The position numbers were made by a program, and so were the translations under genes. The notes beneath the pieces are model-generated. The model was not told where the DNA came from, made no database searches, and saw nothing but the letters and a program-made list of their open reading frames with translations. Shown here piece by piece: positions 58,018 to 64,000 of a DNA stretch of 64,000 nt (its first letter is position 1; each line of letters begins with the position of its first letter). The stretch comes from Hymenobacter aranciens (GTDB lineage: Bacteria; Bacteroidota; Bacteroidia; Cytophagales; Hymenobacteraceae). The stretch covers positions 186,001 through 250,000 of the forward strand of contig NZ_JAUQSY010000001.1 in the NCBI RefSeq assembly GCF_030580865.1. The letters are read 5' to 3'.

Positions 58018-59025
58018 ATGGACAGGCATCAACCCAAACCAGTGGTCGGACTCGGCAGTAAGGCCATAGCGTGGCTGATAACATTGGTGTTTGCTCTTAC
58101 GCCGGCATGGGCGCAGGACCAGGGTACGCCCCAGGCGTTGCCCGCCGGTGATGGCTTGATGGGCTATTACTACCGCGGTGCCAACTTCGACCAGCTGGTG
58201 CTAAGCCGACGCGATACCACCCTTGATTTCGACTGGAATTTCCGCCCGCCCGGCCCCGGCTTGCCTAACGAGCACTTCTCGGTGCGCTGGACGGGCTGGC
58301 TGCTGGCCCCCGCCACGGGGCGCTTCCTGCTGCACGCCCGGGTCGACGATGGAATGCGGGTGTGGATTGATGATGAGCTGGTGCTTGACGAGTGGCGCCC
58401 GCAGGTAGTGAGCGACTTCACGGCTACCGTGACGCTCAAACAGGGCACCGCTCACCGCCTCCGGGTCGAATACTTTCAGGATATCCTGCATACCCGCGCC
58501 TTTCTAAACTGGTCACCCCCTGACGAGTCGAACACCGACCGCCGCGCCAATGCCCGGCAGCCCATCCCGACGCGCTACCTGTTCAGCACCGACCCTGGGC
58601 TTACTCCCGTGGCAAGCGTAATGGTGCCGCCGCCGGCTGCCCCCGCCGATACGAGCCGTAGCGCCCAACTAACTCAATTGCAGAAAGGCGAAGACCTTAC
58701 TTTGCCCGAAGTACACTTTCAGCGAGGGCAGGCCACGCTGCTGCCCGTGGCCCAGGCGGCCCTCAACCGGCTCGCCGCCGCGCTGCAGGCCACGCCCGAG
58801 CGCCGGTTTGAAGTGCAGGGCCACACCGACAACATGGGCGAGCCCGAGCTTAACCGCCAGCTTTCCCAGCGCCGGGCCGAAGCTGTTTGTCGCTACCTCA
58901 TCGCGCGTGGTGTTGCTACCAGTCAGTTAACTCCCAAAGGCTACGGCAGCACGCAGCCCGTAGCCGACAACGCCGACCCGGCCCAGCGCGCCCGTAATCG
59001 GCGGGTAGTGCTGCATCGGCTCTGA
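58018..59025 (+). CDS. Exported PA14-OmpA fusion protein
   Basis: A 335-residue protein: a signal peptide cleaved after PAWAQ, a PA14 domain (about residues 40-165; GLMGYYYRGANFDQLV, WTGWLLAPATGRFLLHA, DDGMRVWIDDELVLDEW), a linker, and a C-terminal OmpA peptidoglycan-binding domain (about 220-335; VHFQRGQATLLP, VQGHTDNMGEPELNRQLSQR, KGYGSTQPVADN, then ARNRRV). PA14 binds sugars, OmpA binds the diamino acid of the wall, so it may tie a glycan to peptidoglycan. ATG 58018 begins the signal region; the frame opens at a TTG 13 codons earlier. Confidence 0.85.
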   Translation: MDRHQPKPVVGLGSKAIAWLITLVFALTPAWAQDQGTPQALPAGDGLMGYYYRGANFDQLVLSRRDTTLDFDWNFRPPGPGLPNEHFSVRWTGWLLAPATGRFLLHARVDDGMRVWIDDELVLDEWRPQVVSDFTATVTLKQGTAHRLRVEYFQDILHTRAFLNWSPPDESNTDRRANARQPIPTRYLFSTDPGLTPVASVMVPPPAAPADTSRSAQLTQLQKGEDLTLPEVHFQRGQATLLPVAQAALNRLAAALQATPERRFEVQGHTDNMGEPELNRQLSQRRAEAVCRYLIARGVATSQLTPKGYGSTQPVADNADPAQRARNRRVVLHRL

Positions 59026-59104
59026 AATGCGCGGGCCCCGACGTAAGCATAGCGGCGCGGCGGCGAGCTACCTTCGCACCCGCTAACCTACCAGCCCGCC
59101 AGTT

Positions 59105-59539
59105 TTGCAAATCCCCGTCATCAACGCCTCCGGCCACCCGCTGCCCGAATACCAGACCGCCCACGCCGCCGGCCTCGACCTGCGCGCCCACTTAGAAGAA
59201 CCTGTTACTCTGGCCCCGCTGGAGCGTGCCCTCATTCCCACCGGCCTGAGCCTGGAAATTCCGGTCGGCTACGAGGCCCAGGTGCGCCCGCGTAGCGGGC
59301 TGGCCGTGAAGCACGGCATTGGCATCGTGAACAGCCCAGGCACCATCGACGCCGACTACCGCGGCGAAGTACGTGTTCTGCTGGTTAATCTGTCGAATGA
59401 GCCTTTCGTAGTGCGCGATGGCGAGCGAATTGCCCAGCTCGTGGTGGCCCGGCACGAAACAATAACCTGGGAGCCCGTCGAGACGTTGAGTGAAACCCAG
59501 CGCGGCACCGGTGGCTACGGCAGCACCGGCGTCGGCTAG
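59105..59539 (+). CDS. dut: dUTP diphosphatase
   Basis: A 144-residue trimeric dUTPase that hydrolyses dUTP to dUMP, supplying thymidylate synthesis and keeping uracil out of DNA. All five motifs are intact: AGLDLRAHL (1), [10 protein letters not shown] (2), [11 protein letters not shown] (3), ERIAQLVV (4) and [10 protein letters not shown] (5). The start must be TTG at 59105, since no ATG occurs upstream. It is the first gene of a cluster often kept together in Bacteroidota (dut, nucleotidyltransferase, TPR, DUF4292, M23). Confidence 0.95.
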   Translation: MQIPVINASGHPLPEYQTAHAAGLDLRAHLEEPVTLAPLERALIPTGLSLEIPVGYEAQVRPRSGLAVKHGIGIVNSPGTIDADYRGEVRVLLVNLSNEPFVVRDGERIAQLVVARHETITWEPVETLSETQRGTGGYGSTGVG

Positions 59540-59629
59540 GTGGCCGGGCCCGATAAAATTTTTAAAATCGGGTATTGCCACCATCTTTGCCTTCCCAACC
59601 ACTTCAACACCTCACCCAACCTTTCTCTC

Positions 59630-60640
59630 GTGAAAATCATCGTCCCGATGGCTGGCATGGGCAAGCGCATGCGCCCCCACACCCTCACCGTTCCTAAGCC
59701 CCTGATTCCCATTGCCGGTAAGCCCATCGTGCAGCGTCTGGTCGAAGACATCGCCAAGGTCTGCGGCGAGGCCGTGGACGAGGTGGCGTTCATCATCGGT
59801 CGCTTCGGCGAAACCGTGGAGAAAAGCCTGATTGCCATTGCCGAATCGGTAGGCGCTAAGGGCACCATCGTGTACCAGGACGAGCCGCTGGGCACCGCCC
59901 ACGCCATTCTCTGCGCCAAGGAGTCGCTGAGCGGCCCGCTGGTCGTGGCCTTCGCCGACACGCTTTTCAAAGCTGATTTTACCCTCGATTCGAGCGTGCC
60001 CGGCACCATCTGGGTGCAGCGCGTGGAAGACCCGCGCCCCTTCGGCGTGGTGAAACTCAACGAGCAGGGCCAGATTACGGAGTTCGTGGAGAAGCCCCAG
60101 GAGTTCGTGTCCGACCTCGCCATCATCGGCATCTACTACTTCCAGGACGGCGAGTACCTGCGCTCGGAGCTGCAATACCTGCTCGACAACGACATCAAGG
60201 ACAAAGGCGAGTATCAGCTCACCAACGCCTTGGAAAACATGAAGAACAAGGGCACCGTGTTCGTGCCCGGCCAGGTAACCGAGTGGCTCGACTGCGGCAA
60301 CAAGGACGCTACCGTGTTCACCAACCAGCGCTACCTCGAATACCTCAAGGAGCGCGGTGAAGAGCTGGTCGCCAAGTCGGCCAAAATCACCAACTCGGTG
60401 CTGCTGGAACCGGTGTACATCGGTGAAAACGCGGTGATTACCGATTCGGTAGTGGGCCCGCACGTTTCGCTCGGCGACGGCGCTACCGTCACGGACTCGC
60501 GCCTCTCGAACTCCATCGTGCAGCAGTCGGCCGTGGTAAAGTCAGCCGTGATTACCAACTCGATGGTCGGCAATCACGCCACCGTGAGCGGCCAGCCCCA
60601 CGATTTGAGCCTCGGTGACTACAACCAGCTGAAAGTGTGA
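59630..60640 (+). CDS. Sugar-phosphate nucleotidyltransferase with left-handed beta-helix tail
   Basis: A 336-residue enzyme of the RmlA/GlmU/mannose-1-phosphate guanylyltransferase group. The N-terminal NTP-binding motif is MAGMGKRMRPHTLTVPKP; VVAFADTLF holds the metal Asp, and EFVEKPQEF is the sugar-binding loop. From about residue 245 a hexapeptide-repeat beta-helix begins (ITNSVLLEPVYIGENAVI onward), which in GlmU is the acetyltransferase. Which sugar it activates cannot be decided. The start is GTG at 59630 (VKIIVPMAG); the longer frame from 59540 lacks conserved sequence. Confidence 0.88.
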   Translation: MKIIVPMAGMGKRMRPHTLTVPKPLIPIAGKPIVQRLVEDIAKVCGEAVDEVAFIIGRFGETVEKSLIAIAESVGAKGTIVYQDEPLGTAHAILCAKESLSGPLVVAFADTLFKADFTLDSSVPGTIWVQRVEDPRPFGVVKLNEQGQITEFVEKPQEFVSDLAIIGIYYFQDGEYLRSELQYLLDNDIKDKGEYQLTNALENMKNKGTVFVPGQVTEWLDCGNKDATVFTNQRYLEYLKERGEELVAKSAKITNSVLLEPVYIGENAVITDSVVGPHVSLGDGATVTDSRLSNSIVQQSAVVKSAVITNSMVGNHATVSGQPHDLSLGDYNQLKV

Positions 60641-60648
60641 TTTATGGA

Positions 60649-60726
60649 AGCTGTTAGCTTGTAGCTGCTAGCTATTAGCTTTCCTTCAGAACGAGGCTAA
60701 CAGCTAGCAGCTACAAGCTAACAGCT
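60649..60726. repeat. TAGCTGCTAGC palindromic element, copy F
   Basis: Arms 60649-60679 and 60696-60726 (31 bases, one mismatch) around a 16-base loop. It is closely related to copy E at 54130. It starts 8 bases after the nucleotidyltransferase stop and can fold into a strong hairpin, but has no T run. Confidence 0.85.
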
Positions 60727-60854
60727 AAGAAACGCTGCGACATTTTAAGCAATAATTACGTTACCAACGACGCGACCTTCTTGCGAGGGCCGCGTCGTTG
60801 CTTATTATTACCCGTAATTTCGTGGGCTGGGCTGCGGGCCCGGTTTTCTTGTCT

Positions 60855-62645
60855 ATGCGTCAGGTTGCGTTTGCTTTGTTGATTGGTCTGGTTTTTAGCG
60901 GGGCGAGCTATGCCCAGCCCACGAGCGAAAAAGCGGCCGCGCCCGCCAAGCTCAGCCGCAAGGAACGTAAGGAATTGGCGCGCCGCGCCGAGGAGCAGGC
61001 CAAAAAAGGCCCCGTGAAACAGCTATCCGAGCACGACCGCGAGGTGAGCGAGGCGCTGTTTGTGGAAGGCGTGAAGTACGTGCTGCTGGAGGACTACACC
61101 AAGGCCCTGGAGCGCCTGCTGAAAGCCTACGCCCTGTCGCCGGAAAATGCGGCCGTCAACTACAAGATTGCCGAGGCCAACCTGCTGAGCGGCAATATGC
61201 GTGATGCCAACAACTACGCCGAAGCCGCCATCCGCCTCGACCCGAAAAACGCCTACTACTACCTGCTGCTGGCCCAGATTCAGGCCAGCCAGAAGCAGTA
61301 TGACGCGGCCACTAAAACCTACGCCGCGCTGATTAAGGAAGTGCCCGATTCGGGCAACTACCTCTTCAATCTGGCCGATTTGTACCTGGCCCAGAATAAG
61401 ATGACGGAGGCCCTGGCCACCCTCGACCAGGCCGAAAAGCAGTTCGGGCAGGTAGACGAGATTTCCTTCAAGAAGCAGCAGATTTTCCTCAAGCAAAACA
61501 AGCTCGATTTGGCGCTGGCCGAGGGCGAAAAGCTCATCGCCGCCAACCCCGACGAGCCGCGCTACGTGCTGGCCCAGGCCGAGATGTACGCCAGCAACAA
61601 CAAGCTCGACGACGCCGTGCGCGTGGCCCAACAGGCCCTCAAAGCCGACCCCGACAACCCCCAGGCCCACATGATTCTGGCCTCGGTGTATCAGCAGCAG
61701 AAGAAAAAGCCCGAAGCCGAGCAGGAGCTGAAGCTGGCCTTCAACTCGCCCGCGCTCGACATCGACGATAAGGTGCGCATCCTCGTCGGTTTCATCAAGC
61801 AATTGCCCGACCCGTCGGTGAATCAGACGGCGCTCGACCTGGCCGCCGCCACCGTGCGCGTGCATCCGAAGGAAGCCAAGGCCTATGCCGTGGCCGGGGA
61901 TGTGCAGACCTTGACCGACCACAAAAAAGATGCGCGCGACACCTACCTCAAGGCGCTGAAGCTCGACAATTCCAAGTTTCAAATCTGGCAGCAAGTCGTG
62001 CTGATTGATGCCGAACTCAACCAGACCGATTCGCTGCTGGCGCACACCGACCGGGCGCTGGAGCTGTTTCCGAACCAGGCGGCGCTGTGGTTTTATAACG
62101 GCGTGGGCTACCAGCTGAAAAAGCAGCCCGCGAAGGCAGCGAAGTCGCTGGAGCGCGGGCGTAAGCTGGTGGCGGGCAACACGGAACTGCTGGGTCAGTT
62201 TGATTCCTCGCTGGGCGACGTGTACCACGAGCTGAAGCAGTACGAGAAGTCGGACGCGGCTTACGAGTCGGCGCTGGCCAGCGACCCGAACAACGTGGGC
62301 GCGCTCAATAACTATAGCTACTACCTGTCGTTGCGCGGTGAGAAGCTCGACAAGGCCAAGCAGATGTCGGCCCGCACGCTCAAGCTTTTCCCGGACAATG
62401 ATACCTACCTCGACACCTACGCCTGGGTACTGTATAAAATGAAGGATTACGCCGGGGCGAAGGAAAACCTGGAAAAAGCGCTGAAAACCACGCAGGATGC
62501 GGCCGTTATCGAGCACTACGGTGATGCGCTGTACCAGCTGGGCGACAAGGAGAAAGCCCTGGCCGAGTGGCAGCGCGCCAAAAAAGCCGGCACCGGCTCC
62601 GAGTTTCTGGACCGTAAAATCAAAGAGCGCAAATTGGTGGAATAG
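60855..62645 (+). CDS. Exported tetratricopeptide repeat protein
   Basis: A 596-residue protein with a signal peptide cleaved after ASYAQ, a basic linker (about 22-60) and then about 12-14 TPR units to the end, for example ALERLLKAYALSPENAAVNYKIAEANL and NYAEAAIRLDPKNAYYYLLLAQ-type helices, each with the 34-residue spacing. TPR stacks make protein-protein scaffolds; a periplasmic or outer-membrane-assembly role is probable. Its place before a DUF4292 lipoprotein and an EnvC-like protein is conserved in the phylum. The frame extends upstream to 60798, but the signal peptide starts here. Confidence 0.88.
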   Translation: MRQVAFALLIGLVFSGASYAQPTSEKAAAPAKLSRKERKELARRAEEQAKKGPVKQLSEHDREVSEALFVEGVKYVLLEDYTKALERLLKAYALSPENAAVNYKIAEANLLSGNMRDANNYAEAAIRLDPKNAYYYLLLAQIQASQKQYDAATKTYAALIKEVPDSGNYLFNLADLYLAQNKMTEALATLDQAEKQFGQVDEISFKKQQIFLKQNKLDLALAEGEKLIAANPDEPRYVLAQAEMYASNNKLDDAVRVAQQALKADPDNPQAHMILASVYQQQKKKPEAEQELKLAFNSPALDIDDKVRILVGFIKQLPDPSVNQTALDLAAATVRVHPKEAKAYAVAGDVQTLTDHKKDARDTYLKALKLDNSKFQIWQQVVLIDAELNQTDSLLAHTDRALELFPNQAALWFYNGVGYQLKKQPAKAAKSLERGRKLVAGNTELLGQFDSSLGDVYHELKQYEKSDAAYESALASDPNNVGALNNYSYYLSLRGEKLDKAKQMSARTLKLFPDNDTYLDTYAWVLYKMKDYAGAKENLEKALKTTQDAAVIEHYGDALYQLGDKEKALAEWQRAKKAGTGSEFLDRKIKERKLVE

Positions 62646-62706
62646 CTGGTAGCCGGGCGGCCGTTTGCGTAGAAGGCCGACCAGTTTGCAACTTTACGAA
62701 TTACTC

Positions 62707-63519
62707 ATGTTTTCTTACCGACTGCCTTTTATCTCCGGCCTGCTGGCTTTCACGCTGCTGAGTAGCTGCCACCGCAAAGTGGTGCCGACTACTACGGCTG
62801 CCGGGCCGGGCACTTCCACGCCCGTAGCTGCGCCGCAGGGCATGGAGCCCAGCCTGCCGGCTCTGAAGCCGGTGAATACCGCGTTCGAGTTTCTGAATGC
62901 CAAGGGCAAGGCAACCATGGAGTTAAAGGGGGACAAGAAAACCGTCAGCATATCGGTGCGGATGCAGCGTGACAAGGCTATTTGGATGTCGGCCGGACTG
63001 GCCGGTTTCGAGGGCGCCCGGGTGCTGCTGACTCCCGACTCGGTGCGTGTGATTAACCGCCTCGAAAACACCTATTTTGCGGGCGGTTACGATTATCTGA
63101 GCCAGCTGCTGAACGTGCCGGTGAGCTTCGCCGACATGCAGGCGCTGCTGCTCGGCGATTACCTGCCCGCCCCGGCCGGCAGCAAGCCCACCCTCGAAAC
63201 CGAAGCTGGCGACAAGCAGCGCGTGCGCTACCCCCGCCAGAACGTGAGCGTGGAGCGCCTGCTGCTGGCCACCACCGGCCGCGTACAGCAGTTGAAGGTG
63301 AGCGAAGCCGCCCAAAAGCGCAGCCTGACCGTGGATTACGGCGACTTTAAGCCGCTGGAAGAAGCTGCCGGCCTGCCATTTGCCAACAATCTGAATGTGC
63401 AGGCGCAGCAACCGAGCGGCGCCACCACGGCGTCGGTGAGCTACAGCAAAGTGAGCGTGGGCAGCACGCCGCTGGAGTTTCCTTTCGACGTGCCAAAGGG
63501 CTTTAAGCGTACCAAATAA
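62707..63519 (+). CDS. DUF4292 family lipoprotein (LolB-like fold)
   Basis: A 270-residue lipoprotein (lipobox LLSSC followed by HRKV). The mature protein matches DUF4292: FEFLNAKGKATMELKGD, VSISVRMQRDKAIWMSAGLAGFEGARVLLTPD, then VRVINRLENTYFAGGYDYLSQLL. The fold is distantly related to LolB/LolA lipoprotein carriers, which fits an outer membrane biogenesis job (inference). It sits 61 bases after the TPR gene and just before the EnvC-like gene. Confidence 0.85.
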   Translation: MFSYRLPFISGLLAFTLLSSCHRKVVPTTTAAGPGTSTPVAAPQGMEPSLPALKPVNTAFEFLNAKGKATMELKGDKKTVSISVRMQRDKAIWMSAGLAGFEGARVLLTPDSVRVINRLENTYFAGGYDYLSQLLNVPVSFADMQALLLGDYLPAPAGSKPTLETEAGDKQRVRYPRQNVSVERLLLATTGRVQQLKVSEAAQKRSLTVDYGDFKPLEEAAGLPFANNLNVQAQQPSGATTASVSYSKVSVGSTPLEFPFDVPKGFKRTK

Positions 63520-63534
63520 TTTCGTTAGCAGGTT

Positions 63535-64000
63535 TTGAGTAAGGCGCAGGCGAATCGACAGGCAGAGCAGGGCGGCGGGCGGCAGTCCGGTGGCGGGCGT
63601 GGCCTTGCGAGGCTGTGGCTGTTGGTGCTGGCCGTGTTGCTGCTGGCCGCGCCCGCCGGGGCCCAGCAGCGCCGCAAAAAGCAGCCGGCCAAGAAAACAA
63701 CTCGCACGACCACCCGCACCAAGCGCCAGAGCCGCCCTAAGAGCAAGGAGCAGCTGGAGCGTGAGCGTCAGGCCAACCTGCGCCAGATTGCCGAGGCTGG
63801 TCAGCAGCTCAATAAAACCCAGGAAAAGAAAAAGGCCAGCCTGGGTCAGCTCAACGTTATCAAGGAGAAGCTGACGCAGAAGCACGAGGTTATTGCGGGC
63901 ATTTCGACCCAGTTGAAAGGCATTGAAACCGGGGTGAACCAGACGGCGCAGCAGGTGCTGAAAACCCAGAAAAACCTGGCCGAGCTCAAGGCCGAATACG
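63535..64000 (+). CDS. EnvC-like peptidoglycan hydrolase activator / M23 metallopeptidase, N-terminal fragment
   Basis: The frame runs off the right edge (155 codons visible). It starts at TTG 63535, with a long polar N-terminus, a signal segment (LWLLVLAVLLLAAPAGAQQ) and a basic low-complexity stretch (KKQPAKKTTRTTTRTKRQ). A coiled coil then begins (EQLERERQANLRQIAEAGQQ onward, residues about 80-155) and is still open at the edge. This is the EnvC/NlpD N-terminal architecture; the LytM/M23 domain would follow outside the window. Identification also rests on the conserved TPR-DUF4292-M23 gene order. Confidence 0.75.
   Translation, partial: MSKAQANRQAEQGGGRQSGGGRGLARLWLLVLAVLLLAAPAGAQQRRKKQPAKKTTRTTTRTKRQSRPKSKEQLERERQANLRQIAEAGQQLNKTQEKKKASLGQLNVIKEKLTQKHEVIAGISTQLKGIETGVNQTAQQVLKTQKNLAELKAEY

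Overview
The window reads as chromosomal DNA of a GC-rich member of the Bacteroidota, most likely a Hymenobacter or close relative (Cytophagales). The evidence is the protein families present (DUF4270, DUF4292, DUF4286, DUF4834, DUF5686, a type IX secretion C-terminal signal, YpdA, a GH3 protein paired with lptB), the almost complete lack of Shine-Dalgarno sequences, and repeated matches to the Bacteroidota -7 promoter element TAnnTTTG. The genus is an inference from gene content; no rRNA gene is present to settle it. No prophage, insertion sequence or CRISPR array was seen.

Layout. 1-4.4 kb: start of panC (minus), then a short GT5-like protein overlapping a DUF4270 lipoprotein, then glmS. 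4.5-7.7 kb: ridA, gltX, and a poorly coding stretch with a 36-bp perfect palindrome. 7.7-12.9 kb: a type IX-secreted propeller-like protein with a damaged 5' end, an AIM24 protein, a GH3 acyl-adenylating protein and lptB. 13-18.3 kb: a FadL-type porin, an SGNH lipoprotein and four tandem paralogous small lipoproteins. 18.3-21.9 kb: ypdA and htpG. 21.9-27.2 kb: a probable zinc-homeostasis block, with a Fur-family regulator and a thioredoxin-reductase-like enzyme read leftward, and a His-rich small protein, a ZnuD-like TonB receptor and a lipoprotein read rightward. Two GCAAC-N3-GTTGC dyads overlay the leftward promoter. 27.3-35 kb: an ECF sigma factor and partner, clpP, a zinc/cadmium CDF exporter, a 21-bp tandem repeat, an MFS transporter, two small secreted coiled-coil proteins, a TesA-like esterase and a DUF72 protein. 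35.4-45.8 kb: an RlpA-SPOR protein, a penicillin acylase homologue, a secreted protein with three TonB C-terminal domains, an NlpC/P60 peptidase, an SDR enzyme, small membrane proteins and tRNA-Thr(CGT). 45.8-52.6 kb: a DUF5686 outer-membrane protein, recX, DinB, Uma2 and a GAF/sigma-54 activator. 52.7-57.8 kb: a tripartite efflux locus (tolC, a usp gene, emrA-like, emrB-like) interrupted by an inverted-repeat-flanked cassette with an antisense four-helix-bundle gene. 58-64 kb: a PA14-OmpA protein, then dut, a sugar-phosphate nucleotidyltransferase, a TPR protein, a DUF4292 lipoprotein and the start of an EnvC-like protein.

The most unusual material is between genes: several families of long palindromic repeats, three of which end within 0-8 bases of a downstream start codon; the four-helix-bundle cassette; the paired regulator dyads; the 21-bp and 7-bp tandem arrays; and four genes whose -7 element lies exactly 4 bases before the ATG, which suggests leaderless mRNAs.
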